This document shows positions 21,521 through 34,391 of a stretch of DNA of 64,000 bases, piece by piece (positions within the stretch are counted from its first letter, which is position 1; each line of letters opens with the position of its first letter). The stretch spans positions 1 to 64,000 of the forward strand of contig BSDZ01000005.1 in the NCBI GenBank assembly GCA_030268105.1, written 5' to 3'. The position numbers and the translations under genes were made by a program. This DNA is from Volvox africanus (Eukaryota; Chlorophyta; Chlorophyceae; Chlamydomonadales; Volvocaceae). The notes under the pieces were generated by a model that saw only the letters and a list, made by a program, of their open reading frames with translations, had not been told where the DNA came from and made no database searches.

Positions 21521-22187
21521 CGGGCGAAGGGGTGACGGGTCTGTGTGTGTGTGGGGGGGTGAGGGACCGGTATTAGGCTGCAGGAGTGATATGAAACACG
21601 TGTGGTGGTGGAGGGGTCATTTGTTCAAGTTGAAAGGGATATTGCCGTACCGTGTTGATGTGCTTTGTGCCCCGGCATGTAAACATATGAACGTGTGTTT
21701 GTTCTTCGTGTTGTCTTTCCATGCTGTTTGTAGGAACACAGGGGAGACGCAGCAGCACATGCCCAGGTGAGGAAAAGGGGGGGGGGGACAACATACTGGA
21801 ACGGGGGTAATCTGCGGGAATACTTCAAGGTACATAATACATATGCATGTCAAGGGGCTACTCGTAGTGCGGGGTTTGCACACGGGCGTGTGGGGTGTTG
21901 GGGGGAGTGTGGACCGAAGCCCTCAGCACTGATTGTGTGGGCTCACAGAGCATGTTTCATGAACAGCACACATGCATAACACCACAGCTACCACCATCCA
22001 GAAGACCGATGACAACTGAGACACAGACCTTAGACTGCCAATCCTGCAGAAACAAATAAAGTAATCAACTATTGGATGCAGATGGGCTCCTTGAAGAGTG
22101 CTAGACCCAGCCAGGGGTGACCATGTAGCCATACAGGATGCCAGCTGATGGATACTTGTGCAACATGCCAAGTGCTGGGTCACGGAC

Positions 22188-22202
22188 AAACCCTAAACCC
22201 TT
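22188..22202. repeat. Plant-type telomere-like motif
   Basis: AAACCCTAAACCCTT, about two copies of CCCTAAA, ending five bases before the inner edge of the right arm at 22207. The matching position beside the left arm lacks it. Two copies can occur by chance, so this is only suggestive. Confidence 0.4.
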
Positions 22203-22234
22203 GAACCTGCGACACGTGTGAGCTGTGGCGCATG

Positions 22235-22438
22235 TCATAATGAGGGAACAAAATCGCCCATAGCTAGGATCCGTGCGGTAGGAGCACATCCAGGGGCAAC
22301 AGTAACGGCAATTGTCTTAACCGTGTGGAAACGGATAACGGTAACAACAGCATCATGCCCCAGGTGGCAACTGACTTGAGCTTGATGACACTTGTAGGGG
22401 CAGCAACTCCCGGGGAAGATGGCAGCAGCATTACAAGC
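22235..22438 (-). CDS. Exon-like block, right-arm copy
   Basis: Mirror of 7331-7534 with the same acceptor and the same translation to the stop. Product unknown. Confidence 0.3.
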   Translation of the reverse strand, partial: ACNAAAIFPGSCCPYKCHQAQVSCHLGHDAVVTVIRFHTVKTIAVTVAPGCAPTARILAMGDFVPSL

Positions 22439-22448
22439 CTGCAGGTCA

Positions 22449-23017
22449 GCAAAACATAATGTGACACACAGCTCCATACACCAAATATAATACCACACAT
22501 GACATGTGGCACGAATCACACGACCCGGCACCAAACACGACACACATCTCCACACACCAAATTTAACACCAATCACGACACCCAGCGCGAATCACACAAC
22601 AACCCAGCACCACACACGACACACGGCTCCCCACACCAAATATGAAACCTCACATGACACACGGCACGACTCACACAAACCAGCACCATGCACGACACAC
22701 GGTTCCACACACCATATATAACACCACACACGACACATGGCATGAATCACATGACCCGGCACCACACACGTCACACCGCTCCACACAGCAAAAACGACAC
22801 CACACACCATATGCGGCATGAATCACACGACCCAGCACCTCACACAACACACGGCTCCACACATAAAATTAAACACCACACACAACACACGGCATGAACA
22901 ACACAACAACCCAGCACCACACACGACACACGGCTCCACACACCAAATATGAAACCACACACAACACATGGCACGAATCACACAACCCGACACCACGCAC
23001 GACACACGGCTCCACAC
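22449..23017 (-). repeat. G/T-rich minisatellite, right-arm copy
   Basis: Reverse complement of 6752-7320, here seen as CA-rich sequence (CGACACACGGCTCCACACAC). It looks identical to the left copy over the parts compared by translation. Confidence 0.9.
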
Positions 23018-23309
23018 ACTTATAAACCTCTTGCATACGATTGCCACCTGGAACCACGAAACAATAATATTTATTATTATCTGTATTGCCTAAGGACACG
23101 AATGAAATTTTTTTTGAGACTATAACATGGACAGAGTGCTCACAAGGGCTGGGCCAATGTGTGGGAATCCGTACCACACTTATAAACCTTTGAACACCCT
23201 TTGAACACCCTTTGCATCCTATCGCCACATGGAAACACGAAATAGCAATATGAGTTATTATCTGTATTTCCTAAGGGCACGAATCAAATGTTTTTTCCTT
23301 AGGACCATT
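23018..23309 (-). repeat. Diverged 160-bp satellite units, right arm
   Basis: One full unit plus the degenerate unit; the left arm has one more full unit. The flanking sequence is otherwise the same, so exactly one 160-bp unit was gained or lost. A single-base difference in the degenerate unit turns a left-arm Phe codon into Cys in one frame. Confidence 0.92.
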
Positions 23310-23510
23310 ATGTTTGTTTACAGCAACTCTTTTGGTCTGGGGGTGTTTGAGGGACAGTTTGTAGGGGCCATTGGTCATCTATGCTTAGGAATGCGTGTAC
23401 AGGACGCATACAGATGCGGTCAGCAGGGCTTCTGTTTCACACCTGGAAAGCAGGCGACAAATGTGGGAACTCATGCTGGGTGTGTATTGGTTGGGATTCA
23501 AAACAAATAG
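23229..23510 (+). CDS. Hypothetical 93-residue ORF, right-arm copy (low confidence)
   Basis: Mirror of 6099-6380 with an identical translation. Identity here is expected from the recent duplication and does not itself show coding selection. Confidence 0.25.
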   Translation: METRNSNMSYYLYFLRARIKCFFLRTIMFVYSNSFGLGVFEGQFVGAIGHLCLGMRVQDAYRCGQQGFCFTPGKQATNVGTHAGCVLVGIQNK

Positions 23511-24096
23511 CACACGAACATGAAAAGGGGAGGGGGGTTAACTTCCCAACCCCAGATGTGTATTAATGGTTGGTATCTACAAGGGACAATATTTTAATAT
23601 AACAGGCCTCATTTAGTTATAAGGCAAGGTTGAACCTGTAGACAGAGAAAAACCAGGAAGTGAGAAACGAGGAAGTTTGAGGGCCAAGGGAGGGATTACA
23701 GCAGGGATATTCCTTATGACCAGTATCCATAAACCAAAAAACAAATATATATATAGGGAAAAGGCGGACAATAATGGCAGGCATGTCTTATGCTGCTGCA
23801 TATATACCCACCTACTTACCAACCAACAATCCAAGCAGCTACGTTGCCCCATACAAGAACTCCCTCGTGCTGAAGCAAAAGCCTTCCACACTCTCCTGAT
23901 AGTGCTCAAGTCATGGTGGGTATTATACCCCAAACTTGTATGTGTGAGCCACGAATTCCTATAGGCATAATCTCCCCCACTATGGAATTGTACCTACCCT
24001 CATGATGAAAAGCATATGTTCATGCACAGCAGAAATCCCTTCTTCTCTCTCAAGCAGTCCACACCTGTTTAACACCATCCATCCAACCCTTGCTTA
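23310..24096. other. Right-arm interior without recognised genes
   Basis: Mirror of 5511-6299. Apart from the 93-residue frame overlapping its start, I see no gene, RNA or regulatory signal I can support. Confidence 0.4.
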
Positions 24097-24176
24097 TAAG
24101 GTTCCATATCACTGGAATGAGGAATAACAGAATTTGTTGATCCTGTTATTCATCATTCCAGTGATATGGAACCTTA
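24097..24176. repeat. 34-bp inverted repeat (hairpin), right-arm copy
   Basis: Reverse complement of 5431-5510, with the same single mismatch between stems and the same 12-base loop. The loop orientation follows the arm, so the loop has not flipped relative to its gene. Confidence 0.9.
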
Positions 24177-24269
24177 TTCCTCTGTAACCTTACTTCACCC
24201 ACCCTCTCCTCCACCTTTCCTTCTCGGGGTTTCTGCTCATTTTCCTATGCATTTCCTGACCCCTCCCTC

Positions 24270-24335
24270 CTACTCCTCCCCCTGATATCCTTCCCTCTCA
24301 TCATACTCATCATACTCATCATCATCATCATCATT

Positions 24336-24399
<64 letters not shown>

Positions 24400-27085
24400 C
24401 CCTCATCATACTCCCCCTCCTCCTCCTCCTCTTCGTACTCCCCTTCCTCCGCCTCCTCCCCCTCTTCCTCCTCCCCTTCTTCCCCCCCCTGGCCCTTTCC
24501 CTCATTAGCCGGTCCCTTTGCCTCCACATCAAGCATCCTCTCCACCATTTTCTTCCTCCACACTTGGTTATTGAGGCCAAGTTGTGCCTTCCGCCACTTG
24601 TTCAGGTTGTCAACGCCTGCCTGGGCAATGATGCTACCTGGACGCTGTATGTAATGTGAGTCCCATACCCGAAGGGAGTTCCCCATGACCTGCGCATGTG
24701 GCTGTAGGTCGGGCAGCTGGCGAGCCACCTCCTGCACAAGTGATGTGTAGGCTGTGGTTGAGTGGATATGGCGTAGTTTCTGGGGGGGAATATGCTCCCA
24801 GGGTGCCCCATAGCGTTCCTCAATATCCCTCCACTCCATAGCAAAGCCGTTGTTGAACGGCTGCCCATTCTTGTCTATGAGGAGCTGTTGCGAGGAAGTC
24901 ATGTCAACTGGGGCACGTTGCATGAGCACTGGCCTGGCATGCCTTACGTATGTCTGGATGAGCTTGGACAGATCGGGTGGGAGGATGACAGTCAGGGGCT
25001 CCCTATTCCTTGTGAAACGTGCAGTCTTGTGATGGTTCAACTCCAACTGCATACATGCCACACCAGCCACATTGTTGGGTGGGCCTGTAGAGCAGGACGG
25101 TCCTGATGATGAGGGATCATCCTCCATAGCAGGGTGCTGTACTTTCGGTCTCCTCACTACTTGGGTGAGGTTGTTGCCACGGCAACCACGCTGCCTGCAG
25201 TCCTTGTTACAGCAAGAGGTACTACCAGGCACCATTAATGTCGAAAGGGCGGACATCCTGAGTGGTGGTAAGTACAATCCAGATACCAGTACTGCAACGA
25301 GTGCATGCATGATTGCAATGGCTGCTTCCAGCCTGACGCACTTGGCACTGCTCAAGTCATGCTTGAGTGCATCAGATGCACTTTGCTGGAGGCCGTGAAC
25401 GAATGCTAGCACCTCAGACTTATCAGGTAGGCTGTTATGTTGTACAACACTCTCCTCCATACCAGCTGAACCTGATATAGGGTTTGCTGCTGGTGGCGGT
25501 GCTCTTGGATATGACTTCTTAAGCTGCCTTGCAATATTGTGCAGCCATTCTTGTATACGTTGGCAATGGCTTGTCTGTAAAATATGTGCAGGACGGAAAA
25601 AGGGAAACAAAGGGTGATAACGGATGCACAGAATGGACTATCTAGAGCCTCTAGAACATGGCAAGTGAAAGGTAGTGGTTGAGGTACGGTATTGATTGTT
25701 ATATGGAAAGGTAGGGATGTGGATGGGGTGGTGTTACACTTATAGTGCTGAAATGGAAGTACTCCTGGGTATAAACAAGCCCCTCTCCCCTCTCCCCTCT
25801 CCCCTCTCCCCTCTGCCCTCTGCCCTCTGCCCTCTGCCCTCTGCCCTCTCCCCTCTGCCCTCTGCCCTCTCCCCTCTCCCCTCTCCCCTCTCTCCTCTCC
25901 CCTCTCCCCAGACCTGATTGCTGTCTTGTGCATCATGCTGCCGAAGATACTCCACAAGCTTCACCAACCTTGTTATCTCTACTGCAGTGTGTTGACTTCC
26001 GGCCCGTGCAACCATGAAGTCAATGAAGTTGATGGTAATATGCTGGTGTACGGAAAAGGGTGCGGGATTGGTATGTTGACATTGTATATGATGAGAAAGA
26101 CATTATGATGAGGGAGGTGTGTATATGAATATGCATCATATCTATGTGGGTGATTCTGGTAGCTATATTAGCTATATAGTTTCCACGGGTAGACAAATTC
26201 TTGAGAATAAAACATGTAAAATGTTAGGTGGTAGGTACAGATCATTCATGTAGTATAGCGATGCAAAACACATACCTGGTTGCTAAATAGGCGAAGGGAT
26301 AAGAAAGGAAGGGGAACACCAAGGAATTGGTGTGCGAATCCCAGGAACTTTGACACCGTGTTCTTAATGCCCATGAATGTCGACTCACTGACGCCAATGG
26401 TCCCTCCTGCTGCAAAGTTGTATGGAGCTCTGCACCATTCTTCAAGACCATGTAGCTCTGAGACAACTGGCATGCATCCTGGTGGCGTCTTTCTCCTGCT
26501 GCTGCCAATGGCGGTCAAGATACCATAGCGGTGTATGTTCGCACCACCCCAATCCTTCATAGGGAGTGTAGTCTTGAAGGCTACACCTGAAGGGTAGAAA
26601 TGTCCCCCTGATGATGTGGAAGGGGACACTGCACTGGTAGAAGGAGCAGTGCTGGTGCTCGCATCGGGCTGATGGGGGCCCGAAGAAGTCGCCAATGGGT
26701 TGGGCTTATTATTGGAGTTGATGACGACCGCAACAGCAGGTCTGTTGGGAGGTTTGGAGATGTTGGACGTTGTCCTTTGGCGTGCCTGCACTGCTGGGGT
26801 TATTTGTACAGCTAACCTCTTCTGCTGCTGGTTACACGGCGGTGAGGAGGAGGCCAAACCCGATGTCCTGCTGGTTTGGACAACTGGGGGCGGCACAACT
26901 TCTGGGGGAGAGGCTGCTGTTTCTGTGCACGAGGGGTTGGTTAGGCCAGCAGCAGAGTCAGTGGTGGGTAATACCTGCTGGCGGCTGCTGCTGGGGGCGG
27001 GGGCAGGAGCCGTGGAGGTGGTGGTGATGTCTTGTTGGCAATCGTATGCAAGGGGTTTATAGGTGTGGTACGGATTCTCACACAT
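24270..27085 (-). CDS. Tyrosine recombinase, 5'-truncated copy 2 with satellite-derived start
   Basis: Minus-strand copy. Exon D is 24270-25574, exon C 25914-26042, and exon B runs from 26276 to the arm edge at 27034. All catalytic residues and splice sites match copy 1; the visible protein difference is in the poly-Asp tail (one Asn, shifted EYDE). The N-terminal exon and the first part of exon B are missing, replaced by 160-bp satellite. An ATG inside the satellite (27083-27085) is in frame with exon B and would add a 17-18-residue leader (MCENPYHTYKPLAYDCQ). The catalytic and core-binding parts are kept, so it could give a shortened enzyme if transcribed. Without its promoter it may be a pseudogene. 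Confidence 0.7.
25780..25909 (-). repeat. Polypurine tract in intron, right-arm copy
   Basis: Plus-strand CCCCTCT and CCCTCTG units, reverse complement of 3684-3827 and 14 bases shorter, as expected for a fast-mutating tract. Confidence 0.9.
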
Positions 27086-27191
27086 TGGCCCAGCCCTTGT
27101 GAGCGCTCTGAGCGTGTTATAGTCTCAAGAAAATCATCATTCGTGTCCTTAGGCAATACAGATAATTATCAATATTATTGTTTCGTGGTTC

Positions 27192-30100
27192 TTGTTGGCA
27201 ATCGTATGCAAGGGGTTTATAGGTGTGGTACGGATTCTCACACATTGGCTCAGCCCTTGTGAGCGCTCTGAGCATGTTATAGTCTCAAGAAAATCATCAT
27301 TCGTGTCCTTAGGCAATACAGATCATTATCAATATTATTGTTTCGTGGTTCTTGTTGGCAATCGTATGCAAGGGGTTTATAGGTGTGGTACGGATTCTCA
27401 CACATTGGCCCAGCCCTTGTGAGCGCACTGAGCGTGTTATAGTCTCAAAAAAATCATCATTCGTGTCCTTAGGCAATACAGATCATTATTAATATTATTG
27501 TTTCGGCGTTCTTGTTGGCAATCGTATGCAAGGGGTTTATAGGTGTGGTACGGATTCCCACACATTGGCCCAGCCCTTGTGAGCGCTCTGAGCGTGTTAT
27601 AGTCTCAAAAAAATCATCATTCGTGTCCTTAGGCAATACAGATCATTATCAATATTATTGTTTCGTGGTTCTTGTTGGCAATCGTATGCAAGGGGTTTAT
27701 AGGTGTGGTACGGATTCTCACACATTGGCCCAGCCCTTGTGAGCGCTCTGAGCGTGTTATAGTCTCAAAAAAATCATCATTCGTGTCCTTAGGCAATACA
27801 GATCATTATCAATATTATTGTTTCGTGGTTCTTGTTGGCAATCGTATGCAAGGGGTTTATAGGTGTGGTACGGATTCTCACACATTGGCCCAGCCCTTGT
27901 GAGCGCTCTGAGCGTGTTATAGTCTCAAAAAAATCATCATTCGTGTCCTTAGGCAATACAGATCATTACAAATATTATTGTTTCGTGGTTCTTGTTGGCA
28001 ATCGTATGCAAGGGGTTTATAGGTGTGGTACAGATTCTCACACATTGGCCCAGCCCTTGTCAGCGCTCTGAGCGTGTTATAGTCTCAAAAAAATCATCAT
28101 TCGTGTCCTTAGGCAATACAGATTATTATTAATATTATTGTTTCGTGGTTCTTGTTGGCAATCGTATGCAAGGGGTTTATAGGTGTGGTACGAATTCCCA
28201 CACATTGGCCCAGCCCTTGTGAGTGCTCTGAGCATGTTATAGTCTCAAGAAAATCATCATTCGTGTCCTTAGGCAATACAGATCATTATTAATATTATTG
28301 TTTCGTGGTTCTTGCTGGCAATCGTATGCAAGGGGTTTATAGGTGTGGTACGGATTCCCACACATTGGCCCAGCCCTTGTGAGCGCTCTGAGCGTGTTAT
28401 AGTCTCAAAAAAATCATCATTCGTGTCCTTAGGCAATACAGATCATTATCAATATTATTGTTTCGTGGTTCTTGTTGGCAATCGTATGCAAGGGGTTTAT
28501 AGGTGTGGTACGGATTCTCACACATTGGCTCAGCCCTTGTGAGCGCTCTGAGCATGTTATAGTCTCAAGAAAATCATCATTCGTGTCCTTAGGCAATACA
28601 GATCATTATCAATATTATTGTTTCGTGGTTCTTGTTGGCAATCGTATGCAAGGGGTTTATAGGTGTGGTACGGATTCTCACACATTGGCCCAGCCCTTGT
28701 GAGCGCACTGAGCGTGTTATAGTCTCAAGAAAATCATCATTCGTGTCCTTAGGCAATACAGATCATTATTAATATTATTGTTTCGGCGTTCTTGTTGGCA
28801 ATCGTATGCAAGGGGTTTATAGGTGTGGTACGGATTCTCACACATTGGCCCAGCCCTTGTGAGCGCTCTGAGCATGTTATAGTCTCAAGAAAATCATCAT
28901 TCGTGTCCTTAGGCAATACAGATCATTATCAATATTATTGTTTCGTGGTTCTTGTTGGCAGTCGTATGCAAGGGGTTTATAGGTGTGGTACGGATTCTCA
29001 CACATTGGCCCAGCCCTTGTGAGCGCTCTGAGCGTGTTATAGTCTCAAAAAAATCATCATTCGTGTCCTTAGGCAATACAGATCATTATCAATATTATTG
29101 TTTCGTGGTTCTTGTCGGCAATCGTATGCAAGGGGTTTATAGGTGTGGTACGGATTCTCACACATTGGCCCAGCCCTTGTGAGCGCTCTGAGCGTGTTAT
29201 AGTCTCAAAAAAATCATCATTCGTGTCCTTAGGCAATACAGATCATTATCAATATTATTGTTTCGTGGTTCTTGTTGGCAATCGTATGCAAGGGGTTTAT
29301 AGGTGTGGTACGGATTCTCACACATTGGCCCAGCCCTTGTGAGCGCTCTGAGCGTGTTATAGTCTCAAGAAAATCATCATTCGTGTCCTTAGGCAATACA
29401 GATCATTATCAATATTATTGTTTCGTGGTTCTTGCTGGCAATCGTATGCAAGGGGTTTATAGGTGTGGTACGAATTCCCACACATTGGCCCAGCCCTTGT
29501 GAGTGCTCTGAGCATGTTATAGTCTCAAGAAAATCATAATTCGTGTCCTTAGGCAATACAGATCATTATCAATATTATTGTTTCGTGGTTCTTGCTGGCA
29601 ATCGTATGCAAGGGGTTTATAGGTGTGGTACGGATTCCCACACATTGGCCCAGCCCTTGTGAGCGCTCTGAGCGTGTTATAGTCTCAAGAAAATCATCAT
29701 TCGTGTCCTTAGGCAATACAGATCATTATTAATATTATTGTTTCGTGGTTCTTGTTGGCAATCGTATGCAAGGGGTTTATAGGTGTGGTACGGATTCTCA
29801 CACATTGGCCCAGCCCTTGTGAGCGATCTGAGCGTGTTATAGTCTCAAGAAAATCATCATTCGTGTCCTTAGGCAATACAGATCATTATTAATATTATTG
29901 TTTCGTGGTTCTTGTTGGCAATCGTATGCAAGGGGTTTATAGGTGTGGTACGGATTCTCACACATTGGCCCAGCCCTTGTGAGCGCTCTGAGCGTGTTAT
30001 AGTCTCAAGAAAATCATCATTCGTGTCCTTAGGCAATACAGATCATTATCAATATTATTGTTTCGTGGTTCTTGTTGGCAATCGTATGCAAGGGGTTTAT

Positions 30101-33100
30101 AGGTGTGGTACGGATTCTCACACATTGGCCCAGCCCTTGTGAGCGCTCTGAGCGTGTTATAGTCTCAAGAAAATCTTCATTCGTGTCCTTAGGCAATACA
30201 GATCATTATTAATATTATTGTTTCGTGGTTCTTGTTGGCAATCGTATGCAAGGGGTTTATAGGTGTGGTACGGATTCTCACACATTGGCCCAGCCCTTGT
30301 GAGCGCTCTGAGCATGTTATAGTCTCAAGAAAATCATCATTCGTGTCCTTAGGCAATACAGATCATTATCAATATTATTGTTTCGTGGTTCTTGTTGGCA
30401 ATCGTATGCAAGGGGTTTATAGGTGTGGTACGGATTCTCACACATTGGCCCAGCCCTTGTGAGCGCTCTGAGCGTGTTATAGTCTCAAAAAAATCATCAT
30501 TCGTGTCCTTAGGCAATACAGATCATTATCAATATTATTGTTTCGTGGTTCTTGTTGGCAATCGTATGCAAGGGGTTTATAGGTGTGGTACGGATTCTCA
30601 CACATTGGCCCAGCCCTTGTGAGCGCTCTGAGCGTGTTATAGTCTCAAAAAAATCATCATTCGTGTCCTTAGGCAATACAGATCATTATCAATATTATTG
30701 TTTCGTGGTTCTTGTTGGCAATCGTATGCAAGGGGTTTATAGGTGTGGTACAGATTCTCACACATTGGCCCAGCCCTTGTGAGCGCTCTGAGCGTGTTAT
30801 AGTCTCAAAAAAATCATCATTCGTGTCCTTAGGCAATACAGATCATTATTAATATTATTGTTTCGTGGTTCTTGTTGGCAATCGTATGCAAGGGGTTTAT
30901 AGGTGTGGTACGGATTCTCACACATTGGCTCAGCCCTTGTGAGCGCTCTGAGCATGTTATAGTCTCAAGAAAATCATCATTCGTGTCCTTAGGCAATACA
31001 GATCATTATCAATATTATTGTTTCGTGGTTCTTGTTGGCAATCATATGCAAGGGGTTTATAGGTGTGGTACGGATTCTCACACATTGGCCCAGCCCTTGT
31101 GAGCGCTCTGAGCGTGTTATAGTCTCAAAAAAATCATCATTCGTGTCCTTAGGCAATACAGATCATTATCAATATTATTGTTTCGTGGTTCTTGTTGGCA
31201 ATCGTATGCAAGGGGTTTATAGGTGTGGTACGGATTCTCACACATTGGCCCAGCCCTTGTGAGCGCTCTGAGCGTGTTATAGTCTCAAAAAAATCATCAT
31301 TCGTGTCCTTAGGCAATACAGATCATTATTAATATTATTGTTTCGTGGTTCTTGTTGGCAATCGTATGCAAGGGGTTTATAGGTGTGGTACGGATTCTCA
31401 CACATTGGCCCAGCCCTTGTGAGCGCTCTGAGCATGTTATAGTCTCAAGAAAATCATCATTCGTGTCCTTAGGCAATACAGATCATTATCAATATTATTG
31501 TTTCGTGGTTCTTGTTGGCAATCGTATGCAAGGGGTTTATAGGTGTGGTACGGATTCTCACACATTGGCCCAGCCCTTGTGAGCGCTCTGAGCGTGTTAT
31601 AGTCTCAAAAAAATCATCATTCGTGTCCTTAGGCAATACAGATCATTATCAATATTATTGTTTCGTGGTTCTTGTTGGCAATCGTATGCAAGGGGTTTAT
31701 AGGTGTGGTATGGATTCTCACACATTGGCCCAGCCCTTGTGAGCGCTCTGAGCATGTTATAGTCTCAAGAAAATCATCATTCGTGTCCTTAGGCAATACA
31801 GATCATTATCAATATTATTGTTTCGTGGTTCTTGCTGGCAATCGTATGCAAGGGGTTTATAGGTGTGGTACGGATTCTCACACATTGGCCCAGCCCTTGT
31901 GAGCGCTCTGAGCATGTTATAGTCTCAAGAAAATCATCATTCGTGTCCTTAGGCAATACAGATCATTATTAATATTATTGTTTCGTGGTTCTTGCTGGCA
32001 ATCGTATGCAAGGGGTTTATAGGTGGGGTACGGATTCCCACACATTGGCCCAGCCCTTGTGAGCGCTCTGAGCGTGTTATAGTCTCAAGAAAATCATCAT
32101 TCGTGTCCTTAGGCAATACAGATCATTATTAATATTATTGTTTCGTGGTTCTTGTTGGCAATCGTATGCAAGGGGTTTATAGGTGTGGTACGGATTCTCA
32201 CACATTGGCCCAGCCCTTGTGAGCGCTCTGAGCGTGTTATAGTCTCAAGAAAATCATCATTCGTGTCCTTAGGCAATACAGATCATTATCAATATTATTG
32301 TTTCGTGGTTCTTGTCGGCAATCGTATGCAAGGGGTTTATAGGTGGGGTACGGATTCTCACACATTGGCCCAGCCCTTGTGAGCGCTCTGAGCATGTTAT
32401 AGTCTCAAGAAAATCATCATTCGTGTCCTTAGGCAATACAGATCATTATTAATATTATTGTTTCGTGGTTCTTGTTGGCAATCGTATGCAAGGGGTTTTT
32501 AGGTGTGGTACGGATTCTCACACATTGGCCCAGCCCTTGTGAGCGCTCTGAGCGTGTTATAGTCTCAAGAAAATCATCATTCGTGTCCTTAGGCAATACA
32601 GATCATTATTAATATTATTGTTTCGTGGTTCTTGCTGGCAATCGTATGCAAGGGGTTTATAGGTGTGGTACGAATTCCCACACATTGGCCCAGCCCTTGT
32701 GAGTGCTCTGAGCATGTTATAGTCTCAAGAAAATCATCATTCGTGTCCTTAGGCAATACAGATCATTATTAATATTATTGTTTCGTGGTTCTTGCTGGCA
32801 ATCGTATGCAAGGGGTTTATAGGTGGGGTACGGATTCCCACACATTGGCCCAGCCCTTGTGAGCGCTCTGAGCGTGTTATAGTCTCAAGAAAATCATCAT
32901 TCGTGTCCTTAGGCAATACAGATCATTATTAATATTATTGTTTCGTGGTTCTTGTTGGCAATCGTATGCAAGGGGTTTATAGGTGTGGTACGGATTCTCA
33001 CACATTGGCCCAGCCCTTGTGAGCGCTCTGAGCGTGTTATAGTCTCAAGAAAATCATCATTCGTGTCCTTAGGCAATACAGATCATTATCAATATTATTG

Positions 33101-34380
33101 TTTCGTGGTTCTTGTCGGCAATCGTATGCAAGGGGTTTATAGGTGGGGTACGGATTCTCACACATTGGCCCAGCCCTTGTGAGCGCTCTGAGCGTGTTAT
33201 AGTCTCAAGAAAATCATCATTCGTGTCCTTAGGCAATACAGATCATTATGAATATTATTGTTTCGTGGTTCTTGTTGGCAATCGTATGCAAGGGGTTTAT
33301 AGGTGTGGTACGGATTCTCACACATTGGCCCAGCCCTTGTGAGCGCTCTGAGCGTGTTATAGTCTCAAAAAAATCATCATTCGTGTCCTTAGGCAATACA
33401 GATCATTATCAATATTATTGTTTCGTGGTTCTTGTCGGCAATCGTATGCAAGGGGTTTATAGGTGTGGTACGGATTCTCACACATTGGCCCAGCCCTTGT
33501 GAGCGCTCTGAGCGTGTTATAGTCTCAAAAAAATCATCATTCGTGTCCTTAGGCAATACAGATCATTATCAATATTATTGTTTCGTGGTTCTTGTTGGCA
33601 ATCGTATGCAAGGGGTTTATAGGTGTGGTACGGATTCTCACACATTGGCCCAGCCCTTGTGAGCGCTCTGAGCGTGTTATAGTCTCAAAAAAATCATCAT
33701 TCGTGTCCTTAGGCAATACAGATCATTATCAATATTATTGTTTCGTGGTTCTTGTTGGCAATCGTATGCAAGGGGTTTATAGGTGGGGTACGGATTCTCA
33801 CACATTGGCCCAGCCCTTGTGAGCGCTCTGAGCATGTTATAGTCTCAAGAAAATCATCATTCGTGTCCTTAGGCAATACAGATCATTATCAATATTATTG
33901 TTTCGTGGTTCTTGTTGGCAATCGTATGCAAGGGGTTTATAGGTGTGGTACGGATTCTCACACATTGGCTCAGCCCTTGTGAGCGCTCTGAGCATGTTAT
34001 AGTCTCAAGAAAATCATCATTCGTGTCCTTAGGCAATACAGATCATTATCAATATTATTGTTTCGTGGTTCTTGTTGGCAATCGTATGCAAGGGGTTTAT
34101 AGGTGTGGTACGGATTCTCACACATTGGCCCAGCCCTTGTGAGCGCACTGAGCGTGTTATAGTCTCAAGAAAATCATCATTCGTGTCCTTAGGCAATACA
34201 GATCATTATTAATATTATTGTTTCGGCGTTCTTGTTGGCAATCGTATGCAAGGGGTTTATAGGTGTGGTACGGATTCTCACACATTGGCCCAGCCCTTGT
34301 GAGCGCTCTGAGCATGTTATAGTCTCAAGAAAATCATCATTCGTGTCCTTAGGCAATACAGATCATTATGAATATTATTG
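27192..34380 (+). repeat. Region of 5- and 8-unit duplications in the satellite
   Basis: A three-unit block marked by GAGCGCACTG and TTTCGGCGTT occurs at 27421/27501, 28701/28781 and 34141/34221, offsets of 1,280 bases (8 units) and 5,440 bases (34 units). CGAATTCCCA occurs at 28191, 29471 and 32671. A GTGGGGTACG pair (32021 and 32341) recurs 800 bases later (32821 and 33141), a 5-unit duplication. Confidence 0.85.
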
Positions 34381-34391
34381 TTTCGTGGTTC

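Larger units (their letters stand above)
20236..22206. other. Mixed spacer between minisatellite and right arm
   Basis: Begins G-rich (20280-20430), then has a 12-bp repeat, an exon-like block, a GTG microsatellite and unique sequence up to the arm edge. GGAGGCTGACGCA repeats near 21405-21430. I recognise no gene. The 238-codon frame at 20254-20970 crosses the G-rich stretch and is unlikely to be one exon. Confidence 0.5.
22207..27034 (-). repeat. Right arm of the inverted repeat
   Basis: Reverse complement of 2559-7562, with one fewer 160-bp unit, a 14-base shorter purine tract and a 2-base indel. The outer end at 27034 joins the long satellite array, sharing TCTTG with it. Confidence 0.97.
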
